In this document: in pieces, positions 49,141-61,059 of the stretch | Layout: each line of letters starts with the position of its first letter | Numbering within the stretch: position 1 is the first letter of the stretch | Source: Euglena gracilis | Lineage: Eukaryota > Euglenida > Euglenophyceae > Euglenales | Length of the DNA: 64,000 nt | NCBI GenBank assembly: GCA_039621445.1 | Contig: CP154955.1 | Span: forward strand, 10,652,241-10,716,240 | Reading direction: 5' to 3' | Position numbers and translations under genes: made by a program | The notes under the pieces: model-generated | Database searches by the model: none | What the model was told of the DNA's origin: nothing | The model's input: only the letters and a program-made list of their open reading frames with translations

Positions 49141-50737
49141 ATTGTACATTCCTGAAACCCATCCCTCACCTGGCGCATGGCAACTGTGGGTCCCCGTGGG
49201 AGATATTCCCAACAATATTGTCTCTGTTGACGTCAATGGACTTTGTTTTTGGTGAGGTGTGGGTGTCACAGGGTTTCAACATACGTGGGGTGGTGTCACC
49301 AACCTGGTGATTGGTTGGACCTGGGTGATTTTCTCCCCCAAAGGGATTTTCCGAATGGAACTTTTACATGATGGTGCCCAAAACCAGTGCGCTGCGACGC
49401 AGGTAGATGTTGCTCACCTCACCTCCAAAGCATGGCAACTTCTCACTTTTTTGTGGAGGTTTTTTGGGGGTGGGAGGGAAGAAAACAGGGAATACACCCA
49501 CTGACTCACATTTTGGGTATAAATGGGCATTTTTGGGGGCATCGATTCCCTAACGGTTGCCTCACCGGCATTGTGAAGGAGAACTGGGCGAGTATTTCCC
49601 CGGTTTTTGGCTCTGTAGGGGGGGGGGATAATCAAAAGGATAAAGTGTCCTTCCAAGCATTTAGCCCCCCTCTTCCTAACATGCACTTTTGTCCCGAAAT
49701 CGGCGTTCAATCTCAACTCGCGATCTTATTAATCACGAGTTATTAAGCCCGTTATTGTGCCTTTTGGCGATAGCACGTAGCCCACCGAAATGCACATGCA
49801 TGCTTGGCCCTCAAAGCTGGCTGCAAGCCTTACCTTCAACTGTGCCTTGGCCTAAACTCTGGACCCTCTCTTTGTTTTTCAGGGCAAATTGTTGTCGGTG
49901 GTGACTTGCTGGCTGTTAGATTGGTGGGTCAGATTCATCAGAAACACCAACACAGAGGCAACACGACAGCAACAAGCAAATGGGGCTCTGAAGCCGCGTC
50001 ACTGAGCGTGGTCTTGGCCAGGAAGTGGAAAAAGGCCAAGGAATTGTTTGGGATCCCCCAAAAAGGAAGAAAGGAAAATGATCCAAATCCCATTTGGGGG
50101 ACACCTCAAGAATCTGTCCAAAGACCAAAGCGTAATTTGTTTATGAATTGCAAGGAAGGACAAGGTACAGGAAAATTTTTTGAAAGTTCGCTGCATTATC
50201 TCTTCCTTCAAAGGGGCAGCAATTTTTCGAGAAAAATGAAACAGGCGGTGCCAGCGATAGCTGGGTCAGCATAACAGCACGAGGAACAGGTCAGTCAACC
50301 CACTGGGCCAAAAAGCACCAAATCACGGGACGTTGACCGTCTTATCAAAATATAAAAATAAAAAAAGAAATGGTGGCGTCGATTCCAGGCAATCTCAACA
50401 CCAATGCCAACACTACTCCCAATTTGAATCCTACCGCAAATCCCAACACCAAGCGGGCCATTTTCAGTTGTTTCTGGCGGACCCGAACCCAGGGGGGGGG
50501 GGACAGTCAGTCACTCGGGGGGAAAATAGGCAGGAAGACAAACAACCCAGGCCTTGCGACAACACACCATAAATAGAAAATGACCCTCCTGCAAGGACGA
50601 ACAAAAAAAAACAGAATGATGACTGTGATAATGAACACTGTGGAAGAAAAAGGGTGTATGAATTGCTGAGAGCAAAAAAATCTCAAAAAAATTAAACGCC
50701 CTGGGAATACTTTTTTGGGTCGGCGAAATCCACACCC
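49141..50737. other. Intergenic, no gene supported
   Basis: A plus-strand frame at 49804-50274 follows a pyrimidine tract ending in CAG (49875-49882), which could be a 3' splice site, but the protein is unrecognised. A 50500-50520 fragment (CAGTCAGTCACT) belongs to the dispersed family. Confidence 0.35.
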
Positions 50738-51105
50738 GGGAGGAATATTATTCGGGGGGGAATATTATCTGCAGATCTTTCGTAAAATAAAATTTGGGTG
50801 CAAAAGTTTGACCTTGAAATGCGTTTTACCTATGTTAAACACCATCAAACCCATGGAGATGTAATCTTTGTCTCGGAGAATTAAAAATTAATATTTTCCC
50901 TTCCATTTTCAATTCTGTACATATTCTGTCGACCTTGAAGGAATTATGTAAAAAGTGTGCAAAAATATGGTTCCAGCCCCCCAAAAAACTCATTTTATTC
51001 CGCGGCGGTCAGTGAAGAAAAGGGGGGGCTATTATTTGGGCTGCTGAAGTCAAGTCCCAAAGGGGGAATAATACTTGGGAGGAATAACATTTGGGGTGGG
51101 GGTTT
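50738..51105. repeat. G-run cluster with the word AATATTATT or TATTATTTGGG
   Basis: Two groups (50738-50770 and 51022-51105) of G runs separated by AATATTAT-type words, with AT-rich sequence between. Confidence 0.65.
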
Positions 51106-52070
51106 ACCTTTCTGCGTTGTTGGTACATGATTTGCGACTGAGTGCATGAGTGCATACTTTCCATGTCGAAGGAATGTGCAAAGTGAACTGACAGGACAAT
51201 GTGATGCCAAATTCGCTTCTCAAAATGCAAAGGTGTGGATTCACCTTCTGTTCCCCTTATTGAAGAGAAGGCCAAGACTAGCCGGAATCGAAGGTTGGTA
51301 AATCTGGTGCAGCGACTGACGCACACTGTACACCCTTGGGCCACCCCCAACAACAGAGACAGCAAAGGGGACAAGCTATGCGAGAGTTGCAACTGCGACG
51401 AGGCGACATGGGCTGGCTTCAAAACGGATGTGGAGAATGCCACAAAGATGAAAGCGCCGTTTGGGAAAGCTGCCACCGGTGCACTGTTGCCAGCCCAGTG
51501 TCGGGTTCATTCGAGGGGCCAGCCGACGAGGGTAAACGTATTGCGCCACGTGAATGTGGCGGGGTTAAGGAGCAGGGACCATGACACAGCATAGTGAACG
51601 ATGGGAGCTTCTGAGGGGGACATTGCCGTTTATTAGCGCCTGGAGTGGGTCTTTCTTTGATAATTTCTTTTTAAAAAAGAAACCGACTATCACCTGTTTT
51701 TTTTTATGGACGTCGGACCACAGATTCGCTCAGAGGGTGTGAATTTATGAGCATACTTTATCATATCAAAATGCATGGTTTTTGATTTGGTTCAGGGAAA
51801 AAAATTCTCAATGTGGCCCGAAAACATTTGGGCAAGTTTTCAAGTTTTACTGTCGGACTTTCTAATTTTATGATAAACAAGCCCGTGGAGAGATGGGGTG
51901 GAGAGGGTCACGACGGGGGTGGGGGGTTGACATGGGATTCCATCACAAACTGACCTCTACTGACCCATCCGAAACACTGTGTGTTCCAAGGAAAAAAGAG
52001 TTGTGTCCTCCTGCAATGTGTGTGTCCTCCCCACCTCCTTTCGTCCTGGCCACATCCCCATTCTGAGACC
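51106..52070. other. Intergenic, no gene supported
   Basis: Open frames on both strands around 51235-51594. One frame shows CGECHKDESAVWESCHRC, a possible Cys pattern, but I cannot support a gene. Confidence 0.3.
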
Positions 52071-52112
52071 CTTTCTCTTCCCTTTTCTCTTCCCTTTTCT
52101 CTTCCCTTTTCT
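52071..52112 (+). repeat. 13-bp tandem repeat TCTCTTCCCTTTT
   Basis: Three full units and a partial one. Confidence 0.9.
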
Positions 52113-52279
52113 CGACGGGCTCCACAGCAGCTGAAGGGGGCACTCATGAGGCAGTTTTTGCCACCATAAAAAAAAAACTTTGGCAATTTTGACGATTTTG
52201 GCATTTTTTTGCTGATTCTGACTGGGCATCGGTGTTCCAGAGCGCTTCTTGCCCTTGCTCGTTTGAGCAGCCCATCACC

Positions 52280-52305
52280 CCACCCCAGTCTACAGACTGG
52301 GGTGG
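52280..52305. repeat. Perfect palindrome, 12-bp arms
   Basis: Arms CCACCCCAGTCT/AGACTGGGGTGG with a 2-base centre. Confidence 0.9.
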
Positions 52306-52854
52306 TCTACAGTCCACAGACGGCAGAACTGGATTGCAGAACGGACCCACGGTCTCATAACCACAGAGGAGGGCTGTCTGTTGGGAGGGCACGCCCACTG
52401 CAGCAGAAAATGCAAACACACCAACGCATTTTTTGTTTGGCAAGCCGTGCCGAATGCCAAGGCGCGTGGCCTGATAAAGGGCATCCGCCAGGAATCAAAA
52501 CGGTGGTCGGCGGATTGTATGGGTCAACTCCGGGGGTAGACCCCCCGCCCATGGGGTCACAGGATTCCGGCGGAGCCTGTCTGTGGAGGGCACACAAAAC
52601 CCGCCCCCCCCCACTTAGACCTCCATCCTAGAACCAGGTTTTGAATAGTGCTGAGCTTTTAATGGGACATGCATGTAAGGGAAGGCTGAAAAGACTAGCA
52701 TTGCAAATTTGGCGTAATTTATAAGTTACAAGTCACACTCTTTCAATTTTACGGTGACTTTCGGTGATTTTACGGTAATTTCTGAAACGTTAATGAAATG
52801 TCAACGCCCCCATACACAACACACCCATTTTATTGAATTGTTTTCGACTTATTT

Positions 52855-53175
52855 TGACCCGTTTTTTGACCCAAAGTCAATGGGTTGGCGGCCCAAAACG
52901 GGGCGCCAGGGGGTCGAAAAAAACACTCATTTTCGGCTCAAAAACAGGTTTTACGGGTCTGGGAGGCCAAAAAACATCGAATCGGGAAAAAAATTGTCGA
53001 TTTTTTTTGACTTTTTCACCTGGTTTTGATGCAAAGTCAATGGGTTGGCGCCCAAAACGGGGGCGGGGGGTCGAAAAACGCTCGTTTTCGGCTCGAAAAC
53101 ACTTTTTCCGGGTCCGGGAGGCCAAAAAACATAATTTTGGGCCAATAAATTGTTTTCGATTTTTTGGGATTTTAT
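52855..53175 (+). repeat. Tandem duplication, about 160-bp unit
   Basis: The phrase AAAGTCAATGGGTTGGCG is at 52873 and 53033, followed in both units by CCCAAAACGGGG, GGGGTCGAAAAA, CATTTTCGGCTC or CGTTTTCGGCTC and GGGAGGCCAAAAAACAT. Confidence 0.9.
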
Positions 53176-53481
53176 TTGACTGTTTTTTTGTCCAAAAACA
53201 GCCGAGTCTGACAGTGGAAAAGGTGTACAAAATGTCCCAAATTGGCCAAAAAAACGGCCGTATCTCGGGCAAGGCGGGGAGTTGCGGGGAAATCAAAAAA
53301 CCAGTAGATGGGGCGTTCCAAGGGCCCCAAATTAGGCCTATGGACATTTCCTTTGATTTTGCATCATTTTCGAGAAATTTTGAAAACATCGATTTTTTTG
53401 GCCCAAAATGGCAGAGTCCAAGGGGGGGGCTTAAAAAGGGGGGTTGGCCAATCCTACCCAGTTTGGACCCCTTCGCGCGTG

Positions 53482-53715
53482 AATAACTCGGGCCTGGCGG
53501 GGAGTTGGGGGTCAAACCCAGGTGATTCGGAAACTAGGAATCCAGTCGCTCGCGACTGAAAAAAAAATTCCGGGAACGGGGCCGGGATCATAGTAATTAT
53601 CCGTCCGTTCCCGAGGTGGCCCCGACCAGGGGGGGGGGGGCAGGGGGGTTCGACCCCCCCTTTTCCCCAGGGGTAAGCTTCGCTCTTACCCATAAAGGGA
53701 TAAGAGCTCAGCGAC
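53482..53715 (+). repeat. Dispersed repeat 'GGTGATTCGGAAA', copy 2
   Basis: Homologous to 43637-43880 in the same orientation. It contains a hairpin GGGTAAG/CTTACCC near 53672-53692. Confidence 0.75.
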
Positions 53716-54904
53716 CCCCCCACTTTAACCCCCCTGAGCCCAACCACCAAACCGTGACTTCTGCCCCCCTAGAGGGAAAAATGAAGAAGCAAGAGGCAAA
53801 AATGTGCAAAATCAAAAACATAAAATTGCCCGAAATACCTTGTTACTCCCCTGGTGCAAAAATAGGGGGTATTCTTGGACCTCCTCCAGTTACACCCTAA
53901 GCCTCGACTTATAACGACCACCAAACAGGATCCTGTAACCTCCAGGAGGGTTATAAATTGGGGGTATGTAGGAGGTCTGAGGGACGGGGGCATTCCATAA
54001 CCTCCTCGGACAGAGAAGTGATCGGCCTGAGCATTTATAGATTTCTCCAGCTGGACTGTATATCTGGTTCAGTCCCCTGGACAATAAGTCCCCCCACATA
54101 AAAAATGTCATGGGGTAAGTAAATAAAACCATGGGGTTAGTAGGATCTGGTTGCTTGGTCGCCAAAGGGGGGGGATTAAAAGGTCAAGGAATTGTTGTTC
54201 AAAATTCAAACCCCCAAAAATGACCCAAAATACCCCCAAACAAGACGATTTTGGCAAAGTTTGACAAAAAGGCATTTTGCATAATCTTGAGATGATGTTT
54301 GGGAAAACAAAAAAATGCAAAAAAATCAGCTGCTTTGTTGCCAGTTTCGTGACCGCCAAACCTTCCCCAGACGCACACGTTCTTTTTTCCCAGGGGGTTC
54401 AGTGAGTCGTCCTTTGGTTGGTTGGTTGGTCAGTAGACTGGGTGTTTCTATGTGGGGGAGGGTACAAGTGGGAGGGGTTTAAGGGTATATTTTTTATTTT
54501 TTTTTACATATCTAAAAGGGGGTATTGATGCCAGTTTGTGGTTCGGTCCCACATTGGAGATCATAATGGATCATACACTCCACGCTTCACAGTGGATCAC
54601 ACCCCCAGAAAAATTAGGAAAGAAGGGGGGGTCCGACATCCTGTGCAAAAAAAAAAGGAGAGAAGAGAAAAGAAGAAAAGGAAAATAAAAAGAACAGAAG
54701 AATCCATTTCGGCGCAAACGCTGGAAAATTTTTGGGCCTCGAGGTCCAGGAATCAATGTTATTCACAAACTTTTGTGAAAAACACGATTCAAAAAAAAAC
54801 TTTTTTGAAAAATCGGTCAAACCGTACTACAAATTTCATCTACAAAGCGCCAGAGATATTTCTTTGGGTTCCGGGATGTCTCGACCCCCCCTCCCCCAGG
54901 GGGG
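53716..54904. other. Intergenic, no gene seen
   Basis: AG-rich and T-rich patches (54480-54510, 54640-54700) and a GGTTGGTTGGTTGG microsatellite near 54417-54430. No supported ORF. Confidence 0.4.
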
Positions 54905-55000
54905 TCTGATCTCCCAGTACAAAACCTCCCAGTACAAAGCCAACCCCCCAGTAAAAACAACAACCCCAATGCTCCCCCCCCCCAGTACAAAACCAACAAT
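54905..55000 (+). repeat. C-run cluster with the word CCCAGTACAAAACC
   Basis: Four units (54912, 54927, 54946, 54981) with C runs of 3-11. Confidence 0.8.
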
Positions 55001-55205
55001 TCTGCCTCAACGAGACACGTGTGTGTATGTCCCCCAAATGCCCCACATCCCTCAAAGCCCAGTTTGCACCGACATGGTGTCGAAAAGGTGCTGCAGGCAT
55101 GGGGATGATAACATGCAGTGACAGTTTTCAAAAGCGCAAATTTCAAATTCAAATGCAAATTTCTTACTGGGAGGGTTTTCTCCATTTCTGAGGATGGGGT
55201 GCATG

Positions 55206-55239
55206 CATTTTTTGTATGCATGCATGCATACAAAAAATG
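55206..55239. repeat. Perfect 34-bp palindrome
   Basis: CATTTTTTGTATGCATG and its exact reverse complement meet without a spacer. Confidence 0.95.
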
Positions 55240-55282
55240 ACGACAGGACACGCTAGCTCAGGCGGCGCATCTCGTTTTTTTT

Positions 55283-57196
55283 TGGTCGGTGTGCGCATTT
55301 GCGCAAACCGACCATTTTTTTTTGATTTTGGCGCTGGCAAAGCAATGGGTGAGGGCTTGAGGGAGCAGGTGGACGACAAATCCGGCTGAATCTCCATTTT
55401 TGGCCCGGGCGGTCCCGCGAATTCCGTTTTTTTAGCTGTTTTTTTTATGGTCGGCATGCCAGGAAAACCCCCGGACCTACCCCCCCCCAAAGTGAAAAAA
55501 ACACTGACAAAAACACCAAAACCTCAGTACCGCCTCCCCTCTTTTTGTGCGATGCGACTCTTCTCGCCGTTGCTGTTGGCTGTTGGTGAACCTGGCTGGC
55601 TGTCTCCGGGGGTTTTGACACACTGTTTTGTTTTTGCCGGCCTCGGACTTGTGTTTTGGACGTTTTCCGAAGCGCAGGGTCACAAGGACGGGGGGCTAGG
55701 GTGGGTCCAATCGCGCCGCTGGACAGGGACGCAGAAAGGAAGGCGTGCCTGGGGATTGTGCGAAGGCCCGTGCATGGTGAAGGGAAAGTGGTTTGAAAGG
55801 GAGGGACGGGTCTCCCGTCCCCACCGAACTTGCGGCGGGGATGCGTCGGGCCAAACTGTTTCACGATGAAATGGGAGAGGGATCACACCAATTTCACTGG
55901 AGTGATCTATTACTGCCGTATTTTGAACAAAGAAAGAATGTCGATGTGCTCAATTGCGCACACGGACCATTCAATGGTTCCCCGAAGAATGGTCATAAAT
56001 ACCCCAGAATTCATAATGCTGATAACGGTGTGACAAATACCGTGAATTTGGGACAGACGGTGAGGTCGATTTGCGCAAATGCTCACACCGTCAATGTGTG
56101 CGCACTTGCGCAAACCGACTTCATTTATATTTGTGCAAAGGGATGCGATCAAGTATCACAGCACATAAACGGACCTCGCTGCCCTGAGCCTTTTGAAACA
56201 ACAACAACTGGAAGAGCTTACGACGCAGCTGTGCTCCGAAAACAGACAGAAATGCACTGAAAAAAACATGAATCAAGTGCCAGGTCAGAATAAAAAAAAT
56301 AAGTGGTCGCTTTGCACAAATGCGCACATGGTCGGCGTTTGCACACTTTCAAACACCGACCACGTGCGTAAAGATGGACGTCATCGAAGTGCAAAATGGG
56401 CACACCATGACGATGTGCGCATTTGCGCACACCGGCCACGATAACAATTTCCGACAGAGCACATCAAACACGACCCCAAACAGTACCTGCAATGGCTCCT
56501 TCGAATTTCACGTGGTTGGTGTGCACAAATGCGCGCATCGACCACTCACGCGTTTACACACACCAACCACATTTGTATTTTGTGCAGATGGTTGGTGTGC
56601 GCATTTGCGCACATCGACCACTTATTTATTTGTAAGTGGTTGGTGTGCGCATTTGCGCACATCGACCATCTAAAAATACACAAGTGGTCAATGTGCGCAA
56701 ATGCGCACACCAACCACTTACACAAAATACACATGTGGTCGATGTGCGCAAATGCGCACATCGACCCTCATTTCATAAATTTGTGTCGTGTGTGTTCCAT
56801 CGTTAGACACATTTCGATCCGTCTGGTAGCAGCAGAGTTCTGGAAAGTTTTTTTTCTGCCACAATCGTCGCTTAATTTTACCTGCACATCACGTTGTCCA
56901 AATGATGGATAGTCTGTCCCTGTCAAACAGGTGTGCATCACCTGCCGGTTACAGGCAGCATGGAAATCCATAGTCGTATCAGCCAGGGTGTGCAACCCAC
57001 CTGTTTCACGGACGACAACACCAATCTGCCACTCCAGACGCACCAGATAGCTCGTTAGGATGATAGCGTGAGACCCTTGTGTTTCCTAACCTGTATCGTG
57101 AGGTTTAAACCTTAAATATTGCTGTTTCACCAGGTGCTTTCGGCGGTTCAAGGAAATTGTAAATAAAATGTCGATTTGCGCAATTGCGCACATCCG
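55283..57196. repeat. Cluster of about 12 palindromes with TGCGCA..TGCGCA core
   Basis: Full 32-bp copies at 55283-55314, 56513-56544, 56589-56620, 56637-56668, 56685-56716 and 56736-56767. Weaker copies at 55941-55968, 56064-56089, 56091-56118, 56304-56334, 56329-56362, 56408-56438 and 57171-57196. Each has a left arm like TGGTCGATGTGCGCA, a 2-base centre and a complementary right arm. The four at 56589-56767 are spaced 48-51 bp apart. Confidence 0.9.
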
Positions 57197-57199
57197 CAA

Positions 57200-58440
57200 A
57201 GAAAAAAAGCTTAAGTGCAAGCTGAAGTCTGGCCAAATCGCACAAACCCTGAATTGACCGTATGTACCTGCACAAGCATCCACAAAATGCATGCACCTCA
57301 TGTGCAATCTCAACCGGAGGGTCAGAAAATCCCTCTCCTGCTCTGATGCTGAAACAATGCACAGCAATAATCCATGATAAGTACAGTATAGTACAGTATA
57401 ATAAGATGCTTCAACTTGTCGCAGCATAACGTTGATGAACATCACAACCTAGGACATACGCACAAAGAAATAATAATACATAGAACAAAAGATGCCACCA
57501 ATGCTAAAAATCATTCTGAGCTCATTCTGGGTTCGTCCTATTTTTGTGCTCTTTGGGGGGGGGGGGGGGGAAAGCAGCAAATCAATCCTGACACTGAAAA
57601 AAGAAAACCAAAAATCTGCACTTCTTTGGTTTGGAACTTCTTGTTTCAAAATGGCAGCCCTCCCAGGAAAGCCAGTGGTATGATGGGGGGTATTCATGGG
57701 TATATGTCAGTCACCGAAATTTAACCCAATTTGACTCAAATTTTGGGCCTCAATTTAGGCCGAAAATCTGGCTTAAAAAAAATGACAAACCGTGACTGGC
57801 CGAGATAGGCTAAGATTGTAACCCATAAACCCCCCGTCAAGCCACTGCCTCCCTGGGGGCCAGCAGTATACTGCCTTCCAATTTCCCATCATTTCAGGAA
57901 ATATCGTTCCAACCCCAGGAACAAGCTCCCTGAACTGAACCCTTTTTCCAAGAATGCCCTTTCAAAAATCGCTTGGATTGTGGCTGGCAAAATTATTGCT
58001 ATAACCATCCTTCGCAACCAAAAGAAGCGCATTTCTGAAACTTCTTCATAAATCAAGCCAGGATCGCGCATCAAATGTGTCCTGAGCTGTCTGGAACTAT
58101 CTCCAACTATCTCCTATCTGTCTCTCGTTGCTATTTTCTCCAATACCTGGGGCTCAAGGGGGCCTCAGGGATCACACAAAAAAAAGGCGGGGAAACGTTC
58201 AAGTCAAAGCCCCAAAGTTGGTTTTGAAGGACAAAGTGAAAAACGAGCAAAACTGGTTGGAACACGTGCCAGCCTCAGGCAAGGGGACAAACCCAACCTC
58301 AGGCAAGGGGACGAAGCGGCTCACACTACAATGAGTGGCATTGGACCCAAACTTTGAACAATGCAAGTTAGCAACCCCTGTCGACGTGGGCTGATGGGGT
58401 GATGGCCTCGACATGCTGACCAATTTGGGCAAAAGCTACC
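57200..58440. other. Intergenic, no gene seen
   Basis: No supported gene. It contains a G15 run (57556-57570) and a 2-unit duplication of CCTCAGGCAAGGGGAC (58273 and 58297). Confidence 0.4.
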
Positions 58441-58452
58441 ACTTTTGGCCCA

Positions 58453-58738
58453 CCCACACAACCACACACACACACACACACAACCACACACACACACACA
58501 CACACAACCGCGCACACACACGCACACACACACACACACACACAACCGCGCACACACACGCACACACACACATAACCCACACCCACCACCCACCCACCCA
58601 CCCACCCACACAACCCACCCCCCACCCCCACACCCACCCCCACACCCACCCACACCCCCCCACACACCCGCACACACACCCACACCCACACCCACACCCA
58701 CACACACACACATACACACACACACACACCCACACACC
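58453..58738 (+). repeat. (CA)n / (CCACACA)n microsatellite
   Basis: Long interrupted CA repeat with CCCA and CGCA variants. Confidence 0.95.
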
Positions 58739-58997
58739 ATTTGGGGATGAGCCTTCAAACTTCGGCTTCACCGGGAGGGGGTCGCCCCGGCAAGCGTTTT
58801 GGGAAAGGGCCGGGGCTCGCAGACTCGCACCCACCTCCGCTGGCGGTGAGGGGCCCCGAGCCAGGGCAGGGAGTGGAAGGCGGGCAGGGGCACGACCGGG
58901 CGGTACTGCCACCTGTAGGGGGGGGGGGGGCAGAAACCTTTGGCCTCAAAATCGGCGTCCGGACACCTCCTCCTGGGGGTGGTTTTTGAGGCCAAAA

Positions 58998-59096
58998 CAC
59001 GCACACACACAACACACACACACACACGCGCGCGCGCGCGCGCGCACACACGCACACGCACACGCACACGCACACGCACACACGCACACACACACT
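58998..59096 (+). repeat. (CA)n(CG)n microsatellite
   Basis: CACACA, then a CG tract, then ACACGC-type units. Confidence 0.95.
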
Positions 59097-60697
59097 CTCT
59101 CTCACTATCTCTCATATTCTCAATGTTCTCACACCTTTTCCCTCTTTCTGACTGCACATGGAGTTGTGGTTCACCCCCAGCCTCCCCCCCCCCACACACA
59201 AACACGACGGGGTTGGGGGGGGGTCGACCTCCACCAACCACCGATTGGGTTCCAGCAGTACACCCTGTGCTCTCCGGGATGCATGACTTTCCTACAATGA
59301 AGCCTGCTCGGAAAACCAAGGCCCTCAAAGGTTCCACTTGGGGAGGTCCAGTTTTGGTTTTGGGGTTGAGAATAGGCCTGAGTTGAAAGCCCAAAATACA
59401 TTTGGCCAACCTGTGACCCAGGGGTTTTTTTAAGACCGGGGGGAGGGGGGTCCCCCCACCCACCCACCCCCTGCGGGGGGCCCGCCCCCAGGAGGGGGGT
59501 CCCGGGGGACCCACTCACTTTCCCCCGAAAATGCCAAAAATCGCGAAATTGCTAAAAATAGCACTTTTTCAAAAAATTTCGGCGTCTTCGGCGCCGAAAA
59601 GTATATCCCCCCCCCCTGGGGGACCCCTCCCTGGGGGCTTGGCCGGACCACCCACCCTACCCCCCCCCCCCCCCCCGCCCCCCCTGCTGTGACCCAAAGT
59701 CCACGGCTGAGAGCAACCCAAACGTTTCGCAAAAAAAAATAACAGAGCCAGATCTAATTTTGGGGGTGGCTATGGTTGTGACAAAAGTCAAAATCCGAAC
59801 GGGTGTGTTCATTGGACACAAGTGGGAGGGGCAAGCATGGGGACACCGCATTTTGACAAGCGCTGAATGCCAGCAAACAGCAAGGGGGAGAGGAATGGGG
59901 CACACCCCTCTCCGTCGGCGGGGGATGAGAGGTCCAGCTCCCACCCAGGCTTCTTGCTAATACCCTGGGGGGAGGGGTCCCCCCCGCCCAGCCCGACGTG
60001 GGACCCAGGGTGACCCCAAAGAATTCGGGCGGTCGAAAGGCGTCTCCCAAGAATGTTCCAGTGCTTCGCGCCGAGACCCAAATCTGGGCCGAAACCCATA
60101 TTCTGGCCGGACTCCCATAGCAGGGGGGGGGGGCAGCCTTGGACCCCCGGGAGGGTCTTCCGAGCTTAAAAGAAGCCTGCGCCCACCCCTCCGACGACCA
60201 GCAGAGGCCCTCACGGGCAACAAAAGAGTCGAAATGCGCCCAATCCAGGTGCGTCCTTCCGGCCGAGTCGCTGAAATGTGGTCGCCTCGGGCAGGCATCG
60301 TTTCAGCCCAACCCAACTGCTCGGGCCTTAAGAGTGGCCAAAAGCAGTCAAAAACAACAAAAAGTGGTCGGAAGAGGCCAGGAGCTGCCCCAAAGCGACC
60401 AGAGGAACCCAAAAGTGGGCTCAAGTACGCAATACTTGCCGTGACGTGCCTTGGTCTGCACGCCTCGCAGGGCACTCCCCCTATCCCCTGAGGTCGGTTG
60501 GTGGCAAAAGTGGGGCACCATACTGCAAAACCCAAAGGGACAGCCATTCCCGCCCAGTCCCACATCGGGTGGGCTGAGGGGAGGCCTGGTCCAGGGCTCC
60601 AGCCAACAAAAAAAGACCATTGCTCATTCTGAAAGAGCGATGTGAAGGCAGAAAGAGGCATGGGGCGTGAAAATGTTGAGAGCATGAGAGATAATGA
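59097..60697. other. Intergenic, G/C-run repeat fragments
   Basis: No supported gene. It contains a strong TTTCGGCG/CGCCGAAA hairpin (59578-59600), C and G runs (59605-59690) and GCTTCGCGCC (60063-60072), related to hairpins elsewhere in the window. Confidence 0.4.
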
Positions 60698-60715
60698 GAG
60701 AGAGAGAGAGAGAGA

Positions 60716-60748
<33 letters not shown>

Positions 60749-60775
60749 CGTTGTGTGCGTGCGTGTGTGTGCGTG
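60698..60775 (+). repeat. (GA)n(TG)n(CG)n microsatellite
   Basis: Compound dinucleotide repeat. It mirrors the (CA)n(CG)n tract at 58998 in the opposite orientation. Confidence 0.95.
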
Positions 60776-61059
60776 CTTTTGTTTTGGCCTCAAAAACCAC
60801 CCCAACGGAGGTGTCCAAATAATTTGGCAGGGTCCATACAATCATCCACTGGAGAAGGCCATTTGCTGATTGGCCGTTTGCAACTGCCGATCATAAGGGG
60901 AGGGGGGGTCCGAAGATGACCTGGGTGCAGGAGGGATATGAATAATGCCTATAGTATGATTTTTGACAAAATTCGTCAAAAAGGCCATTTTTCATCACAT
61001 GTCGGTCCAAAAACAATGCAAAACATCATTTTCTGTGGTATTGCAGTGGTGAAAACCTT

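Noticed and set aside
49804-50274. Possible exon after a pyrimidine tract and CAG
   Set aside because: Unrecognised protein and no partner exon or donor site could be supported.
51336-51584. Cys-rich frame (CGECHKD...SCHRC)
   Set aside because: The Cys spacing fits no family that I can name, and an overlapping frame in another register is equally open.
55793-56260. 155-codon plus frame over the palindrome cluster
   Set aside because: It runs through the palindromes, which are read similarly on both strands. No other coding evidence.
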